Source: Eucalyptus grandis (taxonomy: Eukaryota > Streptophyta > Magnoliopsida > Myrtales > Myrtaceae). Taken from it: 64,000 bases of DNA. The stretch covers positions 56,432,833-56,496,832 of the forward strand of contig NC_052613.1 in assembly GCF_016545825.1 (NCBI RefSeq), written 5' to 3'. The position numbers were made by a program, and so were the translations under genes. Below the pieces are notes generated by a model, which was not told the origin of the DNA, searched no databases, and saw nothing but the letters and a program-made list of their open reading frames with translations. Shown piece after piece: positions 47,843-58,541 of the stretch; the stretch's first letter is position 1; each line of letters begins with the position of its first letter.

Positions 47843-49793
47843 AAAAAATCAAGATTAGGGTCTTTGATCGCGACGGAACCCGTTTCTTGAACAAAAAATG
47901 TTGTTTTCATTTCTTTATTTTGTTCTATCGTCAATAAACAATTTCTCATTGATTTACATCAAAAATTCCCAAAAAAATCAAATGATTGACTTTTGAGTTG
48001 ATTTTTTGGTCAACCATTTGACCAAAATGAACCCCAGGTCAAAAGTTGATTTGTTGCACAAAAAGATTCTAAATGATCCTAATTTCAATTTAGCCAACAT
48101 AATTTTTGAAATTTTCAAAGATTTGATCAAAAAAATCAACATTTTAGGAAAAGTTAAGTAAATGATTGACTTTTGATCAAATCTTTAAAAAAAAAAAATT
48201 AGAAAAATGAAGAATCTACAAATCACTTAATTTTAGTTTCAATTTGACTTTAGCGTAAAATTTTTACGAAAATTGATTAAGAGCCCTGTGTTCCAAATTT
48301 TTGAGTTTGAGGTTCAATATCAACCAAAAATAAAATTACTTTTTGTCTTAATCATAATTAGGCTTAGTTCCTTTTACAACATTTGATCTAGGGACCATTA
48401 CTCATTCACTCATTCATTCAATCTCAACAACATTTTGTTGAAATGTAAATTGATTAGGGCTCTAAATCAATTGTTTATGATTTGTGGACAGACACTTCCA
48501 GTCCACTCATTTTTGTGAGATAAATCTGAATTTGAGGTCCATTTTAGGAAATTCACTCGGGAACTTTTCAATTTAGGGAATGCCTTCTTGAACATAAGAA
48601 GACCAAGCTAATGAACTTCAAATGAAGAAATTCAAGTTGACCCATTTGACACTAAGGTTTAATTCCGGAAAATGAGGTTCGATTTCACCATCAAACCTCA
48701 ACTCAATTTAGCATAAAAGTCATGCTATAACATCCTCAATTTCGCCCTTTGCTTTGGTTTCGATTAGTAGACCAAGGATCGGTATGCCAATGTTGAGACT
48801 AAGCCATAAGTCGACTTGAGGGTTAGTTATGGGCCGAATAGCCCGTTTGGGAAAAGGTGACCAAAGGATCGGTTCTGCTCAAATAGAGTGTTCAACCATG
48901 GATAGGTTATTCGATCATAAGGATCAGTCGTGGGACGATCACGCATGGTCACGAATCTATCAATAGACAGTTATGGATCGATTCCATAGGGTCATTGTCT
49001 CGATCACGGGTGATTCTGTACAATCATTGTACCGGTTGTGGATGACCATGAATTGAGTCAATGCGATCATGAGTCAAGACGGATCGATCAATCCCACACG
49101 ATTACATGACAATCGAGAAAAGAACATGGATCAAAGAAACTCAATTTGGATCAATTTCAGGCTAGCCAAAAATTAAGGTGCAAGCCCCTAGACTAGCCTG
49201 AGGACCAGCCAGAGGACTGATCGACTGGCCTAATGAGTGGATCTTGGAACCATTCAAGAGCCTCTTTACATGGTAAATGAGAGAACTGAATTTGGTTCCG
49301 TTGATAAAGCTTGCTTGCGTTCGGCTTCATCCAATCATGGTTTAGGCATGAACCTCGGATCAAATAAGGTAGTTGATCGTGGACAGGCTCGAATAATTCC
49401 CAACCAATGAGAAGACCTTCAATTTAGTCACTTTTCCCATGGAACATTAAATGCCTTTGGAAGTTAGTAATTTAATGAGGGATTGACTCATGTAACCAAG
49501 TGGCGAGAAATTGTCTTGCCTCTTAAAGCAATTGATGTTCTTTGGCTTCTAGCACATTATTATGGGGATGAGTCACATGCCCAATGACAGTCCTTGGAGA
49601 GGAAGGTAACTAGGTCTTATACTTCATAGTGGACAAGATCCAAGGCTATTAATGGAGAGGATGACTTTAGGGCTTATGTGTCCCTATTAGATTAGGGTCA
49701 TCAATCCCCCTAATTGGAGACTTGGAGGATAAGGTTATCTAACCGTTAATGTTTCTTGACTCAAGACCAAGTAGGGCGCCACCCTCCTCAATT
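47843..49793. other. non-genic region, possibly part of a third LTR-like repeat
   Basis: 47843-48710 is AT-rich with repeated 'aaatgattgacttttg' segments. From 48723 'ataacatcctcaatttcgccc' resembles the opening of a long LTR (family B opens TGTGACATCCT), and the sequence continues without coding signal to the family-B insertion at 49799. The segment beyond that insertion (56362-58541) may be its continuation. No terminus could be fixed. Confidence 0.35.
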
Positions 49794-50065
49794 AGACTTG
49801 TCATGCCTCGATCCTCGAGGGCGTGCCCATCCCTCGGTGGTCGATAAATTTGCAACATCCCATGACACATCGCCGACCTATTCATTTTTAATGCACATGC
49901 GGAAGCGAAACAATACCCTTGACAACGACCATCACGGGATAGAAAACCAAAAAACAAACCACAACCAAAACACTTTTATAAACACCTCGGTTTATATACA
50001 ACACAAGACTAAAGACAAAAGTCTACAAAAGATCAGTTCTCAAAGTGAAGCTGTCCTAAGACTAG

Positions 50066-50404
50066 CTAGCCGAACACATTCGCTGATCCTTCGGTCTCCA
50101 CAGGCTCCGAGGGCGTCGGGTCCTCCACAGTACCATCAGGAGGGTTAGCTGCACTCTCACCTAGAGTGGCATCGACTACCACAGTGGGAATTTCAAAACC
50201 TTGGAGGGGACCAGCACGGAATCCATTGAAATTGTAGTGAAACCACGCTCTGAATCGATGAGGTGCCCTCTGAGGTAGGCCCTCATCGGCCCAGACGATG
50301 GTCACCACAAGTTCATAGACCCATTGACCCCCTGGGGCATGGTAGTCAAAACTTTGCTCGGTAACCCTCATAGGCCGACCGAAAAGTTCCGGAGGAACTA
50401 CCAT
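50066..50404 (-). CDS. LTR-borne conserved ORF, family B (intact, function unknown)
   Basis: 112 codons, starting MVVPPELFGRPMRVTEQ and containing GGQWVYELVVT, WADEGLPQRAPHRFRAWFH, GPLQGFEIP, PPDGTVEDP and ending SANVFG. No signal peptide, membrane segment or known domain. The ATG lies 8 bases after a predicted acceptor TTTTCAG; the donor GAGGTAAGT lies 120 nt upstream (intron 50413-50532 on the minus strand). A decayed full-length relative lies at 33736-34083 and a divergent one at 58889-59114. In three other family-B LTRs (5259, 27290, 61833) this segment is missing or replaced. Confidence 0.6.
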   Translation of the reverse strand: MVVPPELFGRPMRVTEQSFDYHAPGGQWVYELVVTIVWADEGLPQRAPHRFRAWFHYNFNGFRAGPLQGFEIPTVVVDATLGESAANPPDGTVEDPTPSEPVETEGSANVFG

Positions 50405-50682
50405 CTAAGGACCTGAAAAGGTTGAGCCCACAATGGAGTGAGACAATGTCTCAGCAAGTTCACCCCCTAAACTCCGACTAGGAAGGAAATATGCCTAGAG
50501 GCAATTTATGCACACTAGTCAGAAAGACTTACCTCGCCTCAATTCCTTCTTGTATGTCAATACAGTTCATAATCTCAATCACTCAATTCAATCCAATCGA
50601 TTCAATACAATTGATACGATCAATACCATCTATTCATCAATCGATACCATCTATCAATTCAATCGATACCATTACTGCTCAC

Positions 50683-50885
50683 ACAAGCTGAAATAGATTA
50701 TAGCTCTCACAAGCTGATATATAGATGGTACCTCGCACAAGCTGATACATAGAATATTGCTCTCATAAGCTGACGATTCAATAATGCTCTCACAAGCTGA
50801 CGATTTATCGCTCACACAAGTTGACGATTCATTGCTCACACAAGCTGAAGATTCATTGCTCACACAAGCTGACAATTTATTGCAC
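50683..50885 (-). repeat. CAGCTTGTG minisatellite in family-B LTR
   Basis: Eight or nine copies of 'gctcacacaagctga' (or ctctcacaagctga) at 20-30 bp spacing. Reverse complement of the array at 30070-30500. Confidence 0.9.
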
Positions 50886-53800
50886 CCTTTGTAGTGTCAA
50901 AACCCGACACTTAGGATTTTTCTAATTAAATATCAAAATTCCACAATTTTGGAATAAATATCCAAATTCACAATTACCACTCATCTTGCACAATTTAGCA
51001 TTCAATTGCATAAACTAAACAAACCATTGCAATCAGTATGAAATTTCAGTCACCGACTATGATATAAAGTATAATTTCCAGAAAATAATAAATAATTAAA
51101 TAAATGCAATTAAATACCAAAAATATAAACTTAAGCCGAAATACTTAATTAAACGCCCGAACGGGGGGGATTTATGAATCTATCTAGATAAATAGCACAA
51201 TCCATCTAGTGCTTAATTAGGCTACTTTAACCACTTAACATGCATAATTGATTAATTAAATCACTAATCCATTATAACTAACCACCTAAACCCTAATTGA
51301 CCTAAGCTAATCACCCCTTAAGCATCATTAACTCCCTAAGCATAGTTTAGCAAGTAAACTCACCAGTTTAGCGTTCCGATGAGTTCATGATGATGGCGAC
51401 TTGGAGGCAGGCAATAACCAAGCCCACGACGACACCAACCAAGGTTTGGAAGGGCTCGGAAAAGCTTTACGACACCTCACGGCCCGGTTGGAACTTCGGC
51501 TCTATCCAAGGCTCGAAGGAGCTAAACCGAGCGGTTCGGTTGGCTGGAACGGCCAAGGCGAGTGGCTACGAGCTAGCGGGGTGACATCGGGCTAGACCGC
51601 AACGGTGGCTTGGTTTCTAGGCGAGCTCAATGGTTGAGCGAACGGGATGGGGCTTCGGGAAGGCAAGGACACGAGCAGGAAGCCGACGGTGCTGGTTCAG
51701 CTTGCGGGTGGCAACAACGGCGCACGGTTGGTGCGGGGGAGCTCGGACGGTAGCAGGGGGCGGTCGACCAGCAAGGGAGGGAGCTGCTCTATTTTCCTTT
51801 GGTTTTTGGAGCTCAAACTGGACAACAATGGGGAAAGTAGAGCCAAGGAAGAAGAGGGAGTGCTTAGCTGAAGGGGGGATCCTAAATGGCCTCCAACTCT
51901 TCAACACATGCCCAATTCACTCATTGCTTGCCCTTACCCACCATCAGCCTTATCCTCAGCCATTTTCGTCCCTCAAGCTTCCCCAACAAGCTTCCCAAAT
52001 GGTCCAAAAGGTTGCTTCCCTCCAAGGCTACAAATTTGGACATTTGCCTCTTCAATTTCATTCAATTTCTCTTCAAATCAATCCAATTGAAGCCCAAACA
52101 ATTTAGCCAAGGTGCCTACATCACAATCCACATTTTCCCTCATCAATTGAACCAACTTGAATCCCAAAAATCCACCAAAAAATGGTCCCTCAAATTTCCC
52201 AGTCCAAAATAACCTTACTTTGAATTTTTGCCAAAAATCCCCATTTGCAGAAATATCTTCGGAGGATGAATCGACGTTCCTAAAATGAATCGTGACATGA
52301 CAGAACTTTCAATTTCTGAAATCGGGTTTAAATTAACGGTTAATTTCAATCAAGTGCTATTTTAGCATGACCTAACCTACCGGGTAGCTTTTAGGAATTT
52401 TTAGTGCAATTGACCCATAGTCGATTATTTTGGAGCCACATTGTATATCTTCGACACATTGACGATTCTCGGTTGTCGTGAAAATCTCGAGGTTTGAAAT
52501 ACGAGACATAGGGTACCAAAATGACAGAAAAATCGGTCTAGTGCCGATCGACGAGACTTTTGCAATTAGGTGGAATCACCCACACTTAATCACATGGCTC
52601 GGTCGAGTCGACCTATCTCTCATCTCTAATCGATTTTTAATTATGTCATAATAACCCTTGTAAATTAGCATGGTTGAGCAGTCGGTTCCTGGTCGAATTC
52701 TCAAGTCTATTGCGTTTAGATTCCTTAATAGCTTCACCTGATGACTAGTTATCCCATGAGTGATCAGCTTAGGTGTGGCATCCCGAAAATTCAAAGCCAA
52801 GCCTTAAGGTGTGTTAAATGTCTTTAATTAGGTGATAGAATTTTATGGCTTATGCTTTAGCCAATTTACCCTTGTATTTGATGAATTTTGCTTGTGATTG
52901 TGGAAATTTAAATTTAATTAGTTAATGCTTGGCCATATGACTTAAATTTCAATAACTAAAATATCCCAAGACTTTGGCCAAGATGAAATTTGAATTTAGA
53001 AATATTTATAGAAAAGAATTCAAAAAAAAAAAGAGAAAAAGGGTTAAAATTCGAAATGGGCCTTGGACCCATTAGCCTAAAGCTTGGTGGGCCAAGCTAG
53101 TCGGCCCATTGGGCCCAAGAGATGGCTGTCGACCAGCCCAAGGAAGAGTGGCCGGTTGGGCCAAAGCCCAAGCCCATTTAATTCAAAAACAAATTACAAG
53201 TGGCCAAAGGAAGAGCATGCATTGGCCATTGGTGAGGTGAGTTAATCCTTGCAAATGATGGGCTTTTGGGGGAATAAAAGGAGGGAGGAGAGAGAAGTGG
53301 CCGGCTCCTTTGCTTCATTTGGCCGAGAAAAGAGAGAGGGTGAGAGAGAGAGAGAGAAATCACAAGTGAGAGGGAGAGACCGAGAGGGAAGGAGGCGGAG
53401 CCGAGAGGGAGGTGCTGCCGTTCGTCCGCCGTCCGACCACCGTACGCCGCCGTGTGTTGCTGTGTGTTCATCTTGGAGGCAAGTGGGGTCCTTAACTTCT
53501 CTTGCATGTCTGTTTTGTTGGTTTCATGTTAGATTTTAGGTGTGGTTTGGGCGAAGAACCGAGGTAAGGGTTGAATGTGTTCAAGTTATGTGACTGTTTT
53601 CGTTCGGTTTGTGGTAGTCAGTACCTTATTCGAGCTTGCATGTGTGTTTTGAGTGCGATTTTGGCTTCGGTGTCTTCATAAAAGTTGAAGCTAACATCTT
53701 GTAGTATGACATACTCGAATTTCATGGAAAACGATGGTGATATGAGGGGTCAAAAGCTCTGTTATATGGAGACCTCAGATCCGCGAAATCTTCACTGACC

Positions 53801-54494
53801 TTTTGTTGATTTCTTGGTTGCATGTTGATTTTTGTTGGAGATATCACCTTGTTGTCTTCATGAAAGTTGTTGGTAACATCCTAAAATACAACATACTCAA
53901 ATTTTAAGAGAAACAAATGAGTATAGCCTAGTGAATCGGCTAGATCTTTGAGACGGTTGGTTCTGTTGAAGTATACCGAGACACCCGAGACTTTAAGGAC
54001 TTAAAAGAGGATCATACTTTGGTTATTTAACCTAGATCTCTTCATAAAACTTGTAAAGGACACATTGATACATAACATACTCGAATTTCAGAGGAAAATA
54101 AAGGGATTTGATGGGTCAAACCTAAGTTTTTCGGTGATATGTACTCTGGACGAAACGGTAGAGGTTCCAGAAGCTTCGTGGAGTTGTATCAATTAATCTA
54201 TGAAGAATTTGGCTTAGGGTTCTTCATGAAAAATGTACGAAAATGCGTTGGTTATCACCCTGTAAAATTTCGTAATTTTTGGAGGCCATATGAGTATTTT
54301 AATCGAATTAATTTGAAAACTGTGCAATCTGGCCATTTTCCGAATGTTAAGTGCTATTTTGTGGAAAATTGAGAAATTATGAAAAATGCAAATTGACCAT
54401 GAATTTTGCATAAAATTGTGATTCTAATTGTTTAGTGATTGTTTAAATATTATGATTTTGGGAAAATCATAAATATTAAATGAAATGTTTATTT

Positions 54495-54552
54495 ATAAAA
54501 ATAATAATAAATTAATAATATAATAATATAATAATAATATAATAAAATAATA

Positions 54553-54591
<39 letters not shown>
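54495..54591 (+). repeat. (TAA/AAT)n microsatellite
   Basis: Interrupted ATA/TAA runs ending in a clean array of about ten AAT units. It lies within the solo family-A LTR. Confidence 0.92.
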
Positions 54592-54592
<1 letters not shown>

Positions 54593-55140
54593 GATTATTT
54601 TATTAGCCATGTGTTCCATTGAATTTATGATGCATTGTTATATGACATAGATGCATGTATGATCATGAATTGTGATGCATGTGCGTGATTCATATGCCAT
54701 GTAATAATAATAAGATTAAAAGGAAGGTGAATGTGGAAGTGGTATGTGAGTAAGGGGTTGTGGCGGAGGATGTTGTCTGGTGGCCTGGTGGCGTAATTCC
54801 AGAGATTCCCTGGGAGTTTCAGGATGCCCGGAATGTGGGGGCCGGAAGCCTGTCGGGAGGTTTCGCCCGAAGGGAGTGACTCGCGATGCCAGGATTGGGG
54901 TGCGAGATCCCCGGCTAGAAGGGTAAAGGCCGGAAGCCCTGTCAGAGGTTTCTGCCCGAAGGGAATGCCTCGTGATGCTAGTTGAGATGCGAGATGCCCG
55001 GAATGTGGGGGGCTCCAGTGGCCATGAGATGGTTGGAATCTTGGGATCCCCGTCGGAGGTTTTCGCCGAAGGGATGGTGATGATGGTGAATTTGATGATT
55101 TGAGAAAAGATAATGTGGGGATCAATTGATAAGTAAAAGT

Positions 55141-55445
55141 GGCTAATGATGATATGATATGCATGGTGATGCATGGCTAATGATGATATGATGTGATATG
55201 CATGGTGATGCATGGCTAATGATGATATGATATGCATGGTGATGCATGGCTAATGATGATATGATGTGATATGCATGGTGATGCATGGCTAATGATGATA
55301 TGATATGCATGGTGATGCATGGCTAATGATGATATGATATGCATGGTGATGCATGGCTAATGATGATATGATGTGATATGCATGGTGATGCATGGCTAAT
55401 GATGATATGATATGATATGCATGGTGATGCATGGCTAATGATGCA
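55141..55445 (+). repeat. 34/39-bp minisatellite in family-A LTR
   Basis: Units start at 55141, 55175, 55214, 55248, 55287, 55321, 55355, 55394 and (partial) 55433, alternating 34 and 39 bp depending on an extra GTGAT or ATGAT. All contain GCATGGTGATGCATGG. Near-identity between units indicates recent homogenisation. Confidence 0.95.
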
Positions 55446-55586
55446 TGAATACTCTTGACATCAAAAAGGTAAGCAATGTCTGCATTGTATGATGGTATGC
55501 ATGGTGCACTGAGTTGTTATTGGATTTCCCTATTTGCTGAGTGGTTGTACTCACCCCTTTTGGGGATAACATTTCAGATTAGCACT

Positions 55587-55838
55587 ATGCCGCTACCTGC
55601 TGTTTCGCGTGGGGTATTTTACGGTCTACCGTCTGATGTTGAGGTGGAGTGTACGGAGATAGATTGTCCCTCTGTGCCCGGATTGACGTTTATCCGAGTG
55701 CGATGCTTAGTTATGTATGATATCGGCCTGGCTGGGGGCCCTGTCATACAAGAGTTCCTGTCTGTGCACGTTCGACGGGATGGAGCGATGCGAGGGATGC
55801 TGCCGCCGCCACCACCTGACACACCGGGTTGGGTGTGA
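55587..55838 (+). CDS. LTR-borne conserved ORF, family A (intact, function unknown)
   Basis: 84 codons including the stop: MPLPAVSRGVFYGLPSDVEV at the start, a VMYDIGLAGGP core, SVHVRRDG, RGMLPPPPP and DTPGWV at the end. It has no recognisable domain, signal peptide or membrane segment; the C-terminus is proline-rich. A predicted intron 55469-55577 (GTAAGC to TTTCAG, 109 nt) ends 9 bases before the ATG, so the ORF would head the second exon of an LTR-initiated transcript. The longer open frame from 55476 lies in that intron. Pairwise with 16158-16409: 39 identical sense codons, 29 synonymous-only, 15 replacement, no indel. Confidence 0.72.
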   Translation: MPLPAVSRGVFYGLPSDVEVECTEIDCPSVPGLTFIRVRCLVMYDIGLAGGPVIQEFLSVHVRRDGAMRGMLPPPPPDTPGWV

Positions 55839-56361
55839 GACCTGCGCGCAAGGAGTAAGAGCTAGATCACTTTTTGATGTAGATAGTTGACGCTGGTGAT
55901 GGGAGGGTTTGTGTTCATGTGATGTTAAGGGTCGGAGTCCCTTTTTGAGATTTTAGGTAGGACATGGCAGAGTCCTAACCTTTCTGGTTTGTGTACCGAC
56001 CCGAAGGAAAACCCCATCTCGCTATATGTATGTATGTAAGCAAAGCGTCAACGTTATTTATAAAATCATGATGTTTAGCTGGTGTGTATTTGTATCATGG
56101 GTAGAAGGGAGATAGATGACGATGTGAATTTTGCTTCCGCTATGAGTCGCGCGTGGGACCGCTTTAAAAAAAATGCCTGTAATCGGCAAGGCTTAATTTA
56201 GCCAAGAGATAGAGATGGTAAAAGATGTAACACCGGCGCTCGGTGACGACTCGTGAAGGGTTCGGGGTGTCACATTAGGGAAAAGAACGAGAGGCGTGGC
56301 AATGAAAAGCTCGACTTATTCAATCGAAAACAGAACCCAAAAATTAGGATATCACAAGACT

Positions 56362-58541
56362 TGTCACCTTTGGCTTCTTAGGTTCCGACTTAGATTTTCA
56401 ATTTTTCGAAACTGCTCGACCTTTGCTATTTTCTAATTTTATAGAGCTTTTTGTGGCTTGAATCTGGTAAAACTTCCTTCATGAAAGTTGTTCAAAACAT
56501 ACTTTAATTTCATATTTTTCTGAGGTGAAATAGTTGGTACGAGAACCTATTCCTTTACCATGTCGAACATCCCAATGCAATAAAAATGGTGACTTAGTTA
56601 TCTTCTTGATTTTTTTATCAATTTTTTCCTTTAGAATCTAAACATTCTTCCTTCACAAAAAATGTAGAGATATCCATATCTATAACATATAAAAATTTCA
56701 AAGTGTTTTACAAAAATTTGGATTTTGAAATGAGTTTTCCTTTATGGCTATTGAATTTATTCGATGGACAAACTATCGGGTTGCATTCAGTGATTTGCTG
56801 CTCTTTCCACATACTGAGTTAGACTTGGCTTTGCATCAAAAATGTTATTTAAGGTCTTCTCTATAACATATTAAATTTTTATAATTTTTTTGAGTCGTTT
56901 GATAAGGCAACGACATTAATTTCAAAAGTTGCTCAAAACTATTATTCACCTTCGAATGGGAGAGCCATAGGCCCAAACTTAGAGGGGAAAGGGCTACATA
57001 CCCATCTTGAGGAGCAAGCCAATCTAGAGTCTTCTTTGCTTGAAGATAAACATGCAAATGCTTTTGGACCTTAATGCATTAATGCTAGCTTGAGTCATAT
57101 GCTTAGGCATTCCTATTTGATTAGGGCCAATCAATACCCTAATTTGAGACTTGAAGAACAAATTGTCCAAAATCCAAGCTTCTCGATGACAAGTCTAAGC
57201 CATTAATGACTTTGGAAGCTAGTCTACAATGAAAAATGGTGACTCAACATCTTAATTATCCCTATAAACTTAGGTCATCATGACCCTAATATGAGCCTTG
57301 AAAGTTAAGTAGCCTAAAGCACAAGTTGTCTTCCAGATTAAGTTTAGCCATTACTAACTACGAAGAGCTTGCCTATAAATGGAGGCACGACCCATTCATT
57401 TCCCCAAGCCTTGACTCATTTCCTCCATTCCTCCTCTCTCTCGCATGCCCCCCACTCTCTCAACCACTTGTTTCCTCGTCGCTCACCCCTTGCATTTAGC
57501 CACTGCTCAGCGATGGCCATCGCTTAAGCACGTGGTAAGTGAACTTACTAATATTTGGCTAGGGTGTTGTGTTGCACTACTCCAAGCACGTAGTGAGTCC
57601 TTATTTGAACTTCGTTCTCACTTAATTGAAGTTCAGCAAATGTCTATTTGGGTCAGTTCAGACCATGTTCTTGTTGGATAAGTTCGATTCTTTCTTGATG
57701 AGCTTTGGCTCGTGCTTTGGCTTGAGTTGTTTTGAAGAAGCCCGATTCGTGTACTTGTTTAATATGCTTCGGTTATGCTTTGATTCAAACCGATTTTGAA
57801 AACGCTTTTGTGAAAGCTTGTTATTTCCTTGCAAACTATTTCGAACTATTTGACAAGCTCATATTCTAGTTCACACCCCAAGCTCTGAAAAGGGGTTTTG
57901 TCGGCCTTGAACGTACGTGGGATCATGATGGATCGGTCTTCTATTTGTCTTGGTGTGATATTGAGGCGTATCATTCCCAAGCCAAGTTTGGTACTAGGGC
58001 GTTGATCATGTCATGATGGGTTGATCCTTTCTTGGTCTTGGTACGATATTGAGGCATATTGTTCCTGAGCCAAGTTTGGTACTAGGTCTGTGATCATGTC
58101 ATGATGGGCTAGTCCTTTCATGGTCTCGATGTGATATTGAGGCACATTGTTCTCAAGCCAAGTTTAATACTAGATTGGTGCTCAAACATGTCGGATCAAG
58201 CCGTGATCTTTGATTCGCAACCTAGCATGTTCAATGTCATAGTTCGATAAATCATTTCACATGCTTATGCATGGCACGCCATTGAGCTCTTGAGCTAAAA
58301 ATGAAATAAGAACCGAATTGTGTCGCTTGATGCATGGTCACATGCGGGATTAATTTAAAGCCGTCAACCAATGGATATAGGTGACGATGCCCTCACACCA
58401 ATGGGATGTGTGTGTGTGCATGGTCACACAAAGGAATAATTCTAACTGTCACCCTTAGATTAGGGGACGTTGCTCGAATGCCCAGTGGATTCTGAAAGAG
58501 TCGATGGATTCGACTAATAATGAATGAACACTATGTGCATG
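56362..58541. other. region between LTRs with promoter-like and tandem-repeat segments
   Basis: No recognised coding gene. It contains TATAAAT at 57374 in the context 'ctataaatggaggc', followed by a CT-rich stretch (57410-57470), an order similar to the promoter-leader parts of the long LTRs here, and an 88-bp tandem repeat further down. It may be the body of an unidentified LTR family begun near 48723, but I could not find its termini. Confidence 0.35.
57921..58179 (+). repeat. 88-bp tandem repeat, three copies
   Basis: Units 57921-58003 (83 bp), 58004-58091 and 58092-58179 (88 bp each) begin 'gatcatg' and share 'gatattgaggc' and 'caagtttggtacta'. They are imperfect, with about 80% identity by eye. 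Confidence 0.88.

Larger units (their letters stand above)
52774..56274 (+). mobile_element. solo family-A LTR (3501 bp)
   Basis: TGTGGCATCC at 52774 to GGTGTCACA at 56274, flanked by TTAGG at 52769-52773 and 56275-56279. Complete and uninterrupted, so it is the reference copy for family A. In order: TGGGCC cluster (53055-53165), AATAAAAGG TATA-like (about 53274), GA-rich leader (53280-53400), AT-rich units, (TAA)n, 'gggcatcc' block (54780-55080), minisatellite (55141-55440), predicted intron (55469-55577), intact ORF (55587-55838). Confidence 0.95.
49799..56356 (-). mobile_element. solo family-B LTR, split by a family-A solo LTR (49799-52773 and 56280-56356)
   Basis: On the minus strand it starts TGTGATATCC (56356) and ends GAGGCATGACA (49799), with 5-bp duplications AGACT at 49794-49798 and 56357-56361. 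Excluding the guest it is 3052 bp with no internal domain. It carries the best preserved family-B ORF (50066-50404), a CAGCTTGTG minisatellite and a GC-rich promoter-like stretch (about 51400-51780). Confidence 0.93.

Noticed and set aside
50672..50875. Cys/Ser-repeat peptide frame
   Set aside because: Direct translation of the CAGCTTGTG minisatellite; the frame exists only because the repeat lacks stops.
54625..55237. Two overlapping minus-strand frames of about 175 codons
   Set aside because: Antisense of the 'gggcatcc' block and minisatellite in the solo family-A LTR; repeat-derived.
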